From an uncultured Desulfovibrio sp. (GTDB taxonomy: Bacteria > Desulfobacterota > Desulfovibrionia > Desulfovibrionales > Desulfovibrionaceae), in assembly GCA_910587035.1 (NCBI GenBank), contig CAJUMQ010000008.1:22553-86552 (forward strand): 64,000 nt of DNA, in the 5' to 3' direction. The translations under genes and the position numbers were made by a program. Of the stretch, positions 45,352 to 54,392 are shown one piece after another (positions within the stretch are counted from its first letter, which is position 1; each line of letters starts with the position of its first letter). A model generated the notes under the pieces. The model was not told the DNA's origin and made no database searches. It saw nothing but the letters and a program-made list of their open reading frames with translations.

Positions 45352-45380
45352 AAACTATCCCGCCCAAATGCAGTTGTCAA
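45352..45380 (-). promoter_or_regulatory. Possible promoter of the 44781-45140 gene
   Basis: On the minus strand TTGACA (45380-45375), a 17-base spacer and TAGTTT (45357-45352). Transcription would pass through repeat copy C before the gene. Confidence 0.4.
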
Positions 45381-45416
45381 CCCTTCTTGCTGTCCGGGAC
45401 GGATGGGCAGGCCTGC

Positions 45417-46433
45417 TCAGGGCGTGGCCAGGCAGAGTCTGCATGGCTGTGGCAAGGGGGCGCCTGCCGCATGGATAAATCTCAGTCTTTGCAGGTATTC
45501 ATGGTTGAAAATGCCATCAAAGGAATATTCGCCGATGGGCTCCGGTCTTAAGTCGCCGCAGCAGGGAAAAAGCCGCCCATCCGAAAGGACAGATGCATAT
45601 GAATGGATATATTCGCAGGTTCTGGCTGCAGGCGTGGACGCCACAGCGGCGAAGTCCCCTGCCTTTGCGCAATGCTGCAGGGCTGCTCCCAGGTAATGGT
45701 CAAGCAGCAGAACAATCCCGTTTTTTTGGGCCGCTGCGATAATTTTTTCAAGGCCTCGCGCCAGCATGGCCTGTGTGGGGATGGTGGCGCCGCGCAAGGT
45801 GGCGGCCGCATGTGGCCGCATCATCTGCAGGCTTATGTCATGTATGCCCATTTGCGCGGCCACCTTCGGGATACTGTCCAGAAAAGGCAGGTTTTCAGCA
45901 AAAACCGTCGCATGCAGGCGCACGGCAGCGCCCATGCGCTCGACCAGCCGGGTTCCATTGGCCATGAAAGCAGCAAGATTGCCACCGCGGCGAAACTTCG
46001 CATAGGCCTCCGGGCTGCCGGCGTCAATGCTCAGGGCGAATTCGCGCACGGGATACCTTGCGAGATGCCCACATATCTCGCCGGTCAGCATGCTCCCATT
46101 GGATACCAGAGTCAGGCCATCCGCGCGGGACGCCAGAATGTCCAGCGCGTCAAATATCCGTGGATGCAGAAAAGGCTCCCCCTCAAGTCCAATGATTATG
46201 GATGCCAGACGCGGCATGTCCCCCATAATCTTCTCAAGCAGCCCAAGTGGCATATCCTGCGCACATTCCTCGCCGCGATGATAATAGCACATGGGGCAGT
46301 TGAAATTGCAGCGGCTGCTGAGGCCAATGCCCAGCATGTACGCATGATCCCGTCTTTCGAGCCTGTTGCCGGAAAAATGCGGCGAAAGCCTGCGCACCAG
46401 AGCCAGATTATCTTCAAAGTCAAGATTGGCCAT
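45417..46433 (-). CDS. Radical SAM/SPASM-type protein
   Basis: A 338-residue radical SAM enzyme. The cluster motif is CNFNCPMC (about residues 42-49), followed by GGEP-like IIGLEGEPFLHPRIFDALD and LTLVSNGSML, typical of SPASM-type maturases. The C-terminal third has several cysteines, CEYIHSYASVLSDGRLFPCC ... CRLCLATP, consistent with auxiliary iron-sulfur clusters as in peptide-modifying or anaerobic sulfatase-maturase-like enzymes. No small precursor peptide is evident next to it. It overlaps the upstream cysteine-cluster gene by 14 bases, suggesting translation coupling. Confidence 0.85.
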   Translation of the reverse strand: MANLDFEDNLALVRRLSPHFSGNRLERRDHAYMLGIGLSSRCNFNCPMCYYHRGEECAQDMPLGLLEKIMGDMPRLASIIIGLEGEPFLHPRIFDALDILASRADGLTLVSNGSMLTGEICGHLARYPVREFALSIDAGSPEAYAKFRRGGNLAAFMANGTRLVERMGAAVRLHATVFAENLPFLDSIPKVAAQMGIHDISLQMMRPHAAATLRGATIPTQAMLARGLEKIIAAAQKNGIVLLLDHYLGAALQHCAKAGDFAAVASTPAARTCEYIHSYASVLSDGRLFPCCGDLRPEPIGEYSFDGIFNHEYLQRLRFIHAAGAPLPQPCRLCLATP

Positions 46434-46713
46434 GGCAGTTGCCTTCAGACGGGCCGGACAGTTTTTTCAGCATTCCGCAGGCCAGAAGATTTTGGGCGAT
46501 GTATTGTTCATGGGGGATGTGGCAAAAATGTATATGCCAGGCCATTTCAATATTGCAGATTACAGGCCGCACCGGGTAGATGGCGCAGAGGTTCGCGGCT
46601 GCGTCAAAATATCTGCAGGCGCCTGTGGCGCCATCCAGAAGCCATGCGTATTTTGGGCCGAACAGCTCCAGATGGCGGCAACAGGCGCCGCATTTGTCAC
46701 AGGAAAATGCCAC
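46420..46713 (-). CDS. YkgJ-type cysteine-cluster protein
   Basis: A 97-residue protein with CDKCGACCRHLELFG at the N-terminus and further cysteines (ACRYFDAAANLCAIYPVRPV, then ICN). This matches the YkgJ/UPF0153 family, thought to bind zinc or iron or an iron-sulfur cluster. It starts with GTG at 46713. It lies 23 bases after the Ala/Gly-rich protein gene and overlaps the radical SAM gene, so the pair may act together; the target is unknown. Confidence 0.75.
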   Translation of the reverse strand: MAFSCDKCGACCRHLELFGPKYAWLLDGATGACRYFDAAANLCAIYPVRPVICNIEMAWHIHFCHIPHEQYIAQNLLACGMLKKLSGPSEGNCHGQS

Positions 46714-46736
46714 CTGCTATTGTGCCGGATGAGGCA

Positions 46737-47771
46737 TCAGGAAGCCTTGGGCAATCTGGCCAGAAAGCTGTCCGTCCTGCCTATTTCCTCATAGACTTCG
46801 TCCGAATTGGCGAGTTTGACCTCCGGATCTTCCTCGCTGTTTCTGGTCAGTTTTGTCTTGCAGGCATTAAACAGCAGACCCACCAGATTGACTGTGATAT
46901 TTGTGATCTGCTTTTCATCCTCTGTGAAATCCAGATAGTTTGTCCTGCCATTTATTTCCACAATCTGGCGCAGCTGGTCCAGATACTTTTTGTAGAAATT
47001 ATTAAGGCCATCAATGGCATTGTAGAAATCCCCGGCCACTCGTCTGATATCACCCAGCCGCCCGGCTATCTCATTGGCCGCATCCTCCACGCGGCAGGCC
47101 TGGCTGTAGGCCTCATCCGCCTTGTCGCTCAATTTTGAGCCGCTGAAAGCGAAAACAGCGCCGCCAATGAGCAGGCCCACGCCCAGGGTGGATGCTCCCA
47201 GCAGGGTTGATCCCAGGGCCATGCCCCCGCCACCTGCCGCAAGGGAGCCGCCCCCAAGAAAGGCCAGCACCGCGTTGGTGGCCGCAACTCCGCTGAGGCT
47301 GGATATGGCCGTGCCGGTGGAGGCGGCCCCCACTGCCATGACAGCGGCAGTAGTCGCTCCGGAGGCGGCAAATCCGGCTGCTGCGCCAAGGCCGGCGCCA
47401 CCCAGGCCCCCCAGCAGGGTGGCCGCGCCCACGGATGCCTGTTTCAGTTCATCCGGGGTAAAGGGGGCCACCTCCAGGCCTTCAAATTCAATTTCGGCAA
47501 ATGTAGGACGATTGTGGATTTTCTCAAAGATGCTGGAGAACTCCCCAAACGAGTTGATTATCTCCAGCTCATAGGCGCCCACCTTGTCCATGAGCTCTAT
47601 GGTGGACCTGTTTTCAGATTCCACCCGATCCTTGGCGCGATCATATTTGCTCTTGGCGAGATTCATGGTCTCATTGGCGTCATACATTTTTTTTGCGCCA
47701 TAGGCTCCGGCGCCGATGCCAGCCGCGCCGGCCACCACCGCCACAGCTCCAAGAAGAAAGGGAATGGGCAT
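46737..47771 (-). CDS. Ala/Gly-rich membrane protein, unknown family
   Basis: A 344-residue protein starting at the ATG at 47771 (GGAGG nine bases upstream). It opens with a hydrophobic segment (PIPFLLGAVAVVAGAAGIGA) and a predicted coiled coil (about 30-75). About 95 residues made almost only of Ala, Gly, Ser and Thr follow (about 115-210; e.g. GGLGGAGLGAAAGFAASGAT and GGGSLAAGGGGMALGSTLLG), ending in a helix GVGLLIGGAVFAFSGSKLSD. A helical C-terminal domain with conserved-looking FYNAIDGLNNFYKKYLDQLR completes it. Such hydrophobic Gly/Ala hairpins occur in pore-forming and membrane-inserting proteins. It lies directly downstream of the HNH-like gene. No function is assigned. Confidence 0.7.
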   Translation of the reverse strand: MPIPFLLGAVAVVAGAAGIGAGAYGAKKMYDANETMNLAKSKYDRAKDRVESENRSTIELMDKVGAYELEIINSFGEFSSIFEKIHNRPTFAEIEFEGLEVAPFTPDELKQASVGAATLLGGLGGAGLGAAAGFAASGATTAAVMAVGAASTGTAISSLSGVAATNAVLAFLGGGSLAAGGGGMALGSTLLGASTLGVGLLIGGAVFAFSGSKLSDKADEAYSQACRVEDAANEIAGRLGDIRRVAGDFYNAIDGLNNFYKKYLDQLRQIVEINGRTNYLDFTEDEKQITNITVNLVGLLFNACKTKLTRNSEEDPEVKLANSDEVYEEIGRTDSFLARLPKAS

Positions 47772-47855
47772 TTTCAAAAACCTCCGGTCAAAAATTGGCG
47801 GTCACAAGGCATGTCCGCCCTGGGATTCCTTCCACTGTGAAAGACTGTCGCAGCC

Positions 47856-49448
47856 TCAACAAAAATTCAGCGTATTGTTTTTGTCCGCCATGAAATCGTC
47901 AAAGTCGCCTGAATAGGCCAGGGTGAAGCCATGCTCCCTGTAGATATCCAGCAGCCTGGCATTCAGGGCCTCATTGGAGAGGCCATCCAGCGATGCGCAT
48001 ATATCCGTGTAAAGCCGCGCCTCTTTTCTGAAAGCATCTATATCGATGGCATAAAGCGAAGCTGCGTACTCTTCAAAACGGGCTGCCTGTTCCCTGTAAA
48101 AACTGGTTATCTTCTCAATGCTGGGCATGGAATTCAAAAAGGCCACCAGCTTGGCCACTATTTCGCACCTGTCCAGAATATACAGCAGAGAGCAGGTAAG
48201 AATGCCCGAAACAAGAGCCCCGCAAAATGTCTGGAGCACCTCGCCAACGACAGGAATTGTTCCCAGGGGAGATTTGGCGATCATTTCGGAAACGAAAGTC
48301 CCCATGAGAATGGAGGCGCCTGTGGCCAGAACCTTGCATGCGGCCTTGATTCTGTCGCCCAGGCCATAACCGTCCGGATTGAAGATGAGAATTTTTATGG
48401 CTTCCACTATGGAAACCCATGTCTGGCGGATGATCCTGACTATGTTTTTGGCAGTGGTAAAGAAAATGTTGGACAGTGTGGTGGTAAGGCTGCTCAAGGC
48501 GCCGCTCAGGGCCCCATCCTTGAAGCTGGCCAGAAGATCCCTATATTTGGCCCTGGCATTGCCCACGCCCTTTTTGACGCCATTGCCAAGCGCTATGAAC
48601 AGCTCCGAGGCTGCGAAGCCGCTCTCAAGCCGCATGAATTCAGCTTTGGCAGCAAACCATATTTCGGCGCAAACAAAACCCATTGCCTGCCTGAGCCCCA
48701 TTTGCGCGCCCACCCTGCCGGCAGCCACGGCTGCATCACCAAAAAACCTGCCGCTGGTATAGTAGGCTGTCGCCAGTTTGCGCTCATAGGATCTGGTCGC
48801 CCGCTCATGCGCCCTGCGCATGTTCTGCTTTTGGGATTCCGGCATTTCCGGGTGGGCGGCTATGTATTCCTCAATGTCCACCGCGCCCATGGAGGCGTTG
48901 AGGCTTTTGTTTGTCCATGCGAGATTCTCATCGGCGTCCGCCAGTTTTTCGCCATCAAGCCTGGCCAGTATGCGCCCCTTGTCCTCATGGATTTTTTTTG
49001 CGGCAATGACGTGATCCAGCTCCGCGTTTTTGTTGGGATCCGCGCCTTTGGACTTGCCCAGAAAACCAAGCTCTGCGCCGGTGTAGGCGTCTGTGACTGT
49101 CTGGCCGGATTCGCGATATGCCAGCCTGGCATCCCTTTTTGTGTTGTTGTAATTGTTGTTGGCGCCCCTGTGATAGTCTGCTGGATCATATTTGGGATTG
49201 CGGTTGAAAGCGTCCTCATTGGCCCGGCTCTTCCAGCGCATGTCTTCATCCTGGCCAATTTTTCTGACATTGTGGATGGTGTCCACATCGCCGCCATGCT
49301 GATCCCTGACAATGAAATCAAGACCAAATGAAGTCACAAGCGACTGGACAATCACCCTCTCAAATTGCGTGAAAATGGAATCCACAACCGGTTCGGATGG
49401 GTCAACATCAAAATCCTTTTCCATCTCAATCGCCAAATTGGCTGCCAT
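47856..49448 (-). CDS. Membrane protein with an HNH-like nuclease motif
   Basis: A 530-residue protein I do not recognise as a named family. Residues 118-190 hold an HNH-like pattern: VTDAYTGAEL, then NAELDHVIAAKKIHEDKG with the catalytic-type His 146 (D145-H146), then NLAWTNKSLNAS with Asn candidates at 175, 180 and 184. An N-terminal domain of about 115 residues precedes it. From about 240 the protein is helical, with hydrophobic stretches near 365-395 and 400-430 (LGTIPVVGEVLQTFCGALVS). A soluble tail with FDDFMADKNN follows. The ATG at 49448 has a GGGGGA upstream. It is followed after 84 bases by the Ala/Gly-rich gene; the two probably form an operon. Confidence 0.65.
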   Translation of the reverse strand: MAANLAIEMEKDFDVDPSEPVVDSIFTQFERVIVQSLVTSFGLDFIVRDQHGGDVDTIHNVRKIGQDEDMRWKSRANEDAFNRNPKYDPADYHRGANNNYNNTKRDARLAYRESGQTVTDAYTGAELGFLGKSKGADPNKNAELDHVIAAKKIHEDKGRILARLDGEKLADADENLAWTNKSLNASMGAVDIEEYIAAHPEMPESQKQNMRRAHERATRSYERKLATAYYTSGRFFGDAAVAAGRVGAQMGLRQAMGFVCAEIWFAAKAEFMRLESGFAASELFIALGNGVKKGVGNARAKYRDLLASFKDGALSGALSSLTTTLSNIFFTTAKNIVRIIRQTWVSIVEAIKILIFNPDGYGLGDRIKAACKVLATGASILMGTFVSEMIAKSPLGTIPVVGEVLQTFCGALVSGILTCSLLYILDRCEIVAKLVAFLNSMPSIEKITSFYREQAARFEEYAASLYAIDIDAFRKEARLYTDICASLDGLSNEALNARLLDIYREHGFTLAYSGDFDDFMADKNNTLNFC

Positions 49449-49844
49449 GTCTCATCCCCCAATGCTCAGGCAGTTTTCGACAATTTAATCAGCACAAGAG
49501 CCTCGCTACAGTCGCGGCGGCATATGTCTTTACACATCAGCCAATGCCATATATGGCATAATAAAATTCCATCTTATGGAATTTTGTGGAATTTTTTATA
49601 TTTTTAAATTGGCCATGATTGAAAAGGCGGCTGTCATTGATCCGTTTCAATGCCGCTTCTGCTGGCCAATTTTGGCAATGCTGTCGGGTGATTTCTGGAA
49701 AATGTCACAAAAGACTGGAGAAGGCAATCGGGAAAATAGCAGGAAAAGAACAGGGAATACCAGAAACTGCCATCGGATACAGGAAGCAAAACGGTGGCAG
49801 TTTCTGTACGTATTTCGCGGAAAACAAGGCGCCTGGGGCGCTGG
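49449..49844. other. Intergenic region with inverted repeats
   Basis: No gene is supported in these 396 bases. Around 49518-49562 are GGCATATGTC, matching an end of repeat family 2, and the palindrome GCCATATATGGC, perhaps a remnant of a repeat. At 49761-49806 is a 12-bp perfect inverted repeat. The open frame at 49576-49914 has no coding character. Confidence 0.5.
49761..49806. terminator. Hairpin downstream of the transporter operon
   Basis: CAGAAACTGCCA (49761-49772) pairs perfectly with TGGCAGTTTCTG (49795-49806) around 22 bases, 39 bases beyond the stop of the TctC-like gene. No T-run follows, so termination is only possible. Confidence 0.35.
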
Positions 49845-50804
49845 TTATTTCTTTGGGTCTGTTTTGAGCAGCTCCTGCATCAGGCTTTTGTACAGATCAT
49901 ATTGGGCGACATAGAATTCCGCAAATTTGTCTGCCGGTAAATAAAGTATTGTGCAACCCATTTTTTCAGCGGTTGCCTTGAACTCCGGTGATTCGGCAAT
50001 TTTGCCCACAGCATCCGACAATTTTTTTATAATCTCCTGGGGAGTGCCATTGGGAGCATAGAGTCCCATCCAGTTGGAGAACACAGGAACTTCATAACCG
50101 GCCTCAAATATAGTGGGGACATCGGGGTAAATGGAGCTACGCTCCTTGTCCAGGTATACCAGCGGCTTGAGGTCAAACCGCTTTACCTCATTGGCTGAAG
50201 AGGCATGAAAATGCGTTGTGCCTCCGGCAATGGCCTTTAAAACATCGGCATTGGAGCGCTCCGGCACATATCTGCATTTAAGACCCATGTTCTTGAGTGC
50301 TGTATATGCTGCCAGATGCACCGCGCCACCGCGGCCAGGGCTGCCCATGACATATTTGTCGGGATTGGCCTTCACATCGGCTATCATTCCATTAACATCT
50401 TTCCAGGGCATCTTTTTGCTTGTGGCGAGGAAAAATTTTTCGTCAAACAGCAGGGCCACCGGCAGCAGATCATCCCTTGAGTACGGAAGCTTGCGCATGT
50501 TTGGCATGCCCACTGCCGGCCCTGGGGGCAGCCAGCCGAGGGTATATCCATCCGGTTTTGCCTTGGCAAGTTCTCCGGCTCCCAGGGAGCCGGTTGCGCC
50601 GGCCACATTTTTGGCTATGATATTGACTTTCAACTCCTTTTCCAGTTCATGCGCCAAAAGTCTGCCTGAGGCATCGGCAACACCACCGGCAGCATAGGGA
50701 ATAATCAGGGTGATGGTTTTGTCCGGCCATGCATTGGCAGCCCGGGCCGGCAATGCCATGGCCAGCAGCATTACAGATGTCATCAGGCACAATAGCTTTT
50801 TCAT
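49845..50804 (-). CDS. Tripartite tricarboxylate transporter substrate-binding protein (TctC-like)
   Basis: A 319-residue periplasmic binding protein. It has a signal peptide (MKKLLCLMTSVMLLAMALPA, cleaved after ARA), then AWPDKTITLIIPYAAGGVAD, the family hallmark, and VIAKNVAGATGSLGAGELAK-like motifs. TctC/Bug proteins bind carboxylated or aromatic acids and deliver them to TctAB. It is the last gene of an operon with the arylsulfotransferase, TctB-like and TctA-like proteins. The substrate may therefore be an aryl or sulfated acid; the sequence alone does not say which. Confidence 0.88.
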   Translation of the reverse strand: MKKLLCLMTSVMLLAMALPARAANAWPDKTITLIIPYAAGGVADASGRLLAHELEKELKVNIIAKNVAGATGSLGAGELAKAKPDGYTLGWLPPGPAVGMPNMRKLPYSRDDLLPVALLFDEKFFLATSKKMPWKDVNGMIADVKANPDKYVMGSPGRGGAVHLAAYTALKNMGLKCRYVPERSNADVLKAIAGGTTHFHASSANEVKRFDLKPLVYLDKERSSIYPDVPTIFEAGYEVPVFSNWMGLYAPNGTPQEIIKKLSDAVGKIAESPEFKATAEKMGCTILYLPADKFAEFYVAQYDLYKSLMQELLKTDPKK

Positions 50805-50840
50805 CGTTCCCTCCTTTGGTAATGGCGTTCCATGTTGAGG

Positions 50841-52340
50841 TCACGCCCTGTTTCGCGTTTTTGCGATCCATTTTTTTATAATGGGCGCCACAAGCACAAG
50901 CGCCGTGACGCCAAAAAGAATCATGGCTATGGTGGAATATGTCAAAAAGGCAAGCCAGTCATGGCCGGCAAGGATAATGCCCTGACGCAGATTTATTTCC
51001 ACCTGTTTGCCAAGCACGAGGCCAATGACCAGAGGTGCCACAGGCATGCCCCATATTCGCATTGTCAGGCCAAAAATGCCGGCGCAAAAAGCTACATACA
51101 GATCAAACACATTGGATCGGGCGCCCCATGCGCCAATCAGGCATAGCACAACCACCCCGGCGAATAGCAGTGGCTCCGGTGTGCGCAGGATACGCGCAAA
51201 TGCCCGGGCAATGCCATATCCGCAGGGGATAAGCAGGATGCTGGCCAGTATCAGGGACACAAAGACCCCATAGACAACCACCGGATTGTCCACCATCAGT
51301 CTTACACCAGGCGTAATGCCCTGTATTGTCAATGTAGCCAGCATGATTGCCGTGACAGCATCCCCAGGCAGACCAAGAGCCAGTGTTGGAACCAGCGCGC
51401 CACCTGTCACAGCATTGTCGGCAGCCTGGGGAGCGATTACGCCATCCACTTCGCCCTGGCCCATTCTCTCTCTGTTCGGGGATGATCTTTTGGCCTCCGC
51501 ATAGCTGATGAAACAGGAGACGGCCGCGCCTGTTCCCGGCAGGATGCCAATGGCTGTGCCAATGATGCTGGATTTCAGCAGGATTTTGCGTCTGGACCAT
51601 ATCATCCGGGGAGTGGGAAAACGCATGCCCATGAATTTGGCATCATTGAAGCTGGCCTTGTTGCCACTACCCGTGCTGGAGGCGCGATAAAGCACCTCGG
51701 ATAAGGCAAACAGGCCAATGACCATGGAGATCAGTTCAAAACCGGCGGACAATTCAAACACGTCATAATCAAAGCGCAATTCGCCAAAGAGGGGATCCGA
51801 ACCGGTGCCGGCGAGGAAAAGGCCAACAATGCCTGCCAGCAAGCCTTTTATGATATTGCCGCCGGAAACGCCTATGATGCAGGTGAGCGCCAGGAGAATC
51901 ATGGCGAAAGTTTCAATGGGGCCAAAGTTCAGGGCGAAATCCGCCAGCCGTGGCCCCAGAATGATGAGGATGACACAGGAAAAAAGACCGCCGACCACAG
52001 AGGCGACATTGGCCCAGCCCAGGGCGATGCCAGCCTGGCCATTGCGGGTCATGGCATAACCGTCCAGTGTTGTGGCTGCCGCTTGTGGCGTGCCTGGCGT
52101 GTTGATCAGAATGGCAGATATGCTGCCGCCATACACAGAGCCGCAATAACAGCCAATGATTATGGCTATCCCTGCCATGGGCGTGATGTTGTAGGTAAAG
52201 GGCAGGCAGATTGAAATCGCAAGGATTGGCCCCAGGCCAGGGAGTGCGCCCACCAGCACCCCCCAGGCTGTGCCAGCCAGAAGCGCAGCCAGAAAGAATG
52301 GATCTGCCAGCTCCAGACATGTTTGCCAAAGTATATCCAT
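50841..52340 (-). CDS. Tripartite tricarboxylate transporter large permease (TctA-like)
   Basis: A 499-residue membrane protein of the TctA family with about twelve helices. It has the signature GALPGLGPILAISICLPFTY and a second similar repeat GILPGTGAAVSCFISYAEAK, with YGGSISAILINTPGTPQAAA and PQAADNAVTGGALVPTLALG, all typical. It forms the membrane unit with the small TctB-like subunit and imports substrate bound by the TctC-like protein, driven by an ion gradient. The gap to the TctB gene is 95 bases. Confidence 0.92.
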   Translation of the reverse strand: MDILWQTCLELADPFFLAALLAGTAWGVLVGALPGLGPILAISICLPFTYNITPMAGIAIIIGCYCGSVYGGSISAILINTPGTPQAAATTLDGYAMTRNGQAGIALGWANVASVVGGLFSCVILIILGPRLADFALNFGPIETFAMILLALTCIIGVSGGNIIKGLLAGIVGLFLAGTGSDPLFGELRFDYDVFELSAGFELISMVIGLFALSEVLYRASSTGSGNKASFNDAKFMGMRFPTPRMIWSRRKILLKSSIIGTAIGILPGTGAAVSCFISYAEAKRSSPNRERMGQGEVDGVIAPQAADNAVTGGALVPTLALGLPGDAVTAIMLATLTIQGITPGVRLMVDNPVVVYGVFVSLILASILLIPCGYGIARAFARILRTPEPLLFAGVVVLCLIGAWGARSNVFDLYVAFCAGIFGLTMRIWGMPVAPLVIGLVLGKQVEINLRQGIILAGHDWLAFLTYSTIAMILFGVTALVLVAPIIKKWIAKTRNRA

Positions 52341-52435
52341 CTTTTGCTCCCATGGGGTTGCCGTATGCAGTCAGGCCTGAATGCGGCAGCAATGGCATTT
52401 GGAAAACAATTCCTTTTCCCTTTTGCGGAACAGGT

Positions 52436-52879
52436 TTAAAGTGGCATTGCCGGCAGCTGCAGCTCCAATGCGTTGTTGAACAGCCACCAGATGGCGATGG
52501 TGAAGATCAGGGCCACAGGTACGAGCATTTTCCAGTCCCCATAACCGGTCAGACGCGCATAAAATATGAAAAAAAACAGGGATACAGGGATGAATCCGGC
52601 AACAGGTAGCAGGATCGCGGCCATTCCCAGCAGTATGGTAACTAGGGCAAGAGGCCTGAAATCCACATTAGCCAGGATATCTCGATTTTCCCTGAAGTCC
52701 ATGATGCAGATGATTATGGAGAGGCCTAACCACGGCCACAGTAGCAGGCGCGGGAAAAACATGGGATCCTCACCAGGAGTGCCTACGTAAGGATATGTTT
52801 GCGCGGTATGCATCAGCACCAGACCAGCCAGCAGCATGCCCAGTCCGAAAAGGGAATTTTTAAAGCGTGCAAGAATCAT
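52436..52879 (-). CDS. Tripartite tricarboxylate transporter small permease (TctB-like)
   Basis: A 147-residue membrane protein with four predicted helices. It begins NSLFGLGMLLAGLVLMHTAQ, with a luminal segment (PYVGTPGEDPMFFPRLLLWP) matching the TctB pattern, and ends in an acid-poor helix pair. It is the small membrane subunit paired with the TctA-like protein. It lies 33 bases downstream of the arylsulfotransferase stop. Confidence 0.82.
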   Translation of the reverse strand: MILARFKNSLFGLGMLLAGLVLMHTAQTYPYVGTPGEDPMFFPRLLLWPWLGLSIIICIMDFRENRDILANVDFRPLALVTILLGMAAILLPVAGFIPVSLFFFIFYARLTGYGDWKMLVPVALIFTIAIWWLFNNALELQLPAMPL

Positions 52880-52912
52880 GGTTATTCATTGCTCACGATT
52901 GTTTTGGGGAGG

Positions 52913-54301
52913 TTATTCAAAAAAATCATCCTGCGGCATCAGCACCGGTTCGCCACCGACATTGATTTGCAGGCGGTAATTTGGCAGCGGCCGTACGGGC
53001 ACCTGGTCTGGAGTTTCCAACTGCGGGCACCAGTCATAAGGGTAGCGATGCGCGCGGAAAACCTTGCCGCCGGGATTTATGAATTCCCAGACAATATCGC
53101 CATCTCTTGTGACCTCAATTACCCGCCCCCACAGGAATTCAGCAATCAATGTATTGCCATTTGGCAGTCTGTCCGCTCCAGAGCAATAGGGGCTGAACAG
53201 CAGATTTCTGGTCAGAGTGGCTTCGTAGTTGTTGTCATGGTTGAGGCGGCGATCATTATAGCTCCATACCACTTCCATGCTGACTGGATCAATTTCAAGA
53301 ACGCGGCTGTATGCCCGTGTGGCATTGTAATAGCCATCCGGAGAGCAGGGGGAAGGTGCGCCAAGGCCGGCCTGGCCACCATTGTCAAACAGCAGAATGT
53401 TCCCTTCTCCGGGCAGTCCGCGTGGAATCATATGCACATGGTGCTGCCCCACAATCTGGCCTATGTCCTGGTGTTTCTTGTCCGCCTCAAAATCGGGCCC
53501 AAGCCGCCAGACAATGTCGCCAGTGCGATGGTCGATAATAAAGGAGACATTCAGATTGCGAATGTCAGTTATGATATTTTTCGGGTGGAACCTCTCATCG
53601 CCGGCATCATACCATTTATTGGGGCCAAGCCAGTTGACATTGTTGCAATAGGTGGTTTTTACATAACCGGCATTGCCATATTCGGGAGCGCAGTGATAGT
53701 GCACATTTTTGGCGCAGGAAGCCACGCCCAACTGATCCCAGTGCTCCAATACCCCCCAGCTCCACAGACACTCTCCATTTTCATCAATCTGCAAGAGGAG
53801 GGAGTCTGCAATGGGCAGGGGAGACATTTCCCTGTCGTGACAGGTTCTGGTGGAGTTGAGCAGGGTTATGCCATTGCGCGCTGGCGCCATATTCGGGATG
53901 TAATACCCCGTGGGGCTGCCTTCACGCTGAAAATCATGATGAACCCTGGCGCTCTCCACCATTTCCCCGTTCTCCAAATCCTGCAGCTTCTCGCCTTTTG
54001 CATAGGACCAGAGCACATTGCCATCCCAGTCCATCTGGGTGAGATTGAGGCCGTCCAGCCAGTAGCCAGGCATGAAACCGGTTGTGCCCAGAATATCACC
54101 CCCAGGCAACAGTTTGTTGTCAAAACAGCCCATCATTCCCGGCCATTTATGCGCCAGCCTACCATTCATGTCATACAGGGCGGCCCCTCTGGCGCTGCTT
54201 GCGCCGGGGTGGGAGGGGATAAGGGTATAGCCATTGAAGCAGCGCTCCGGGTCATAGCGCACAACGCCGCTAACCCCCACCCGCCAATAATCATTGCCCA
54301 T
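52913..54301 (-). CDS. Arylsulfotransferase (ASST)-like beta-propeller protein
   Basis: A 462-residue protein of the arylsulfotransferase family. These enzymes move sulfate between phenolic compounds by a ping-pong mechanism through a His, without PAPS. Family-like text includes HHDFQREGSPTGYYIP, LLQIDENGECLWSWG, RNLNVSFIIDHRTGDIVWRL, GQHHVHMIPRGLPGEGNILL and PNGNTLIAEFLWGRVIEVTR. Several His (in HHDF and HHVH) are candidates for catalysis. There is no signal peptide (MGNDYWRVGVSG), whereas characterised ASSTs are periplasmic, so this one may act in the cytoplasm. It is the first gene of the transporter operon, behind a sigma-54 promoter. Confidence 0.8.
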   Translation of the reverse strand: MGNDYWRVGVSGVVRYDPERCFNGYTLIPSHPGASSARGAALYDMNGRLAHKWPGMMGCFDNKLLPGGDILGTTGFMPGYWLDGLNLTQMDWDGNVLWSYAKGEKLQDLENGEMVESARVHHDFQREGSPTGYYIPNMAPARNGITLLNSTRTCHDREMSPLPIADSLLLQIDENGECLWSWGVLEHWDQLGVASCAKNVHYHCAPEYGNAGYVKTTYCNNVNWLGPNKWYDAGDERFHPKNIITDIRNLNVSFIIDHRTGDIVWRLGPDFEADKKHQDIGQIVGQHHVHMIPRGLPGEGNILLFDNGGQAGLGAPSPCSPDGYYNATRAYSRVLEIDPVSMEVVWSYNDRRLNHDNNYEATLTRNLLFSPYCSGADRLPNGNTLIAEFLWGRVIEVTRDGDIVWEFINPGGKVFRAHRYPYDWCPQLETPDQVPVRPLPNYRLQINVGGEPVLMPQDDFFE

Positions 54302-54392
54302 ATTTTGCCCTCCCTAAATAAGATTTTTCAGAAAACGTTTTTGCGGAGCGCCCCCTGGCAATGCAGGGACCAGGAGGCCTCATTTAACTTTT

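Noticed and set aside
49576..49914. 112-residue open frame before the TctC-like gene
   Set aside because: It runs into the coding strand of the opposite gene and includes a perfect inverted repeat; no domain or ribosome site.
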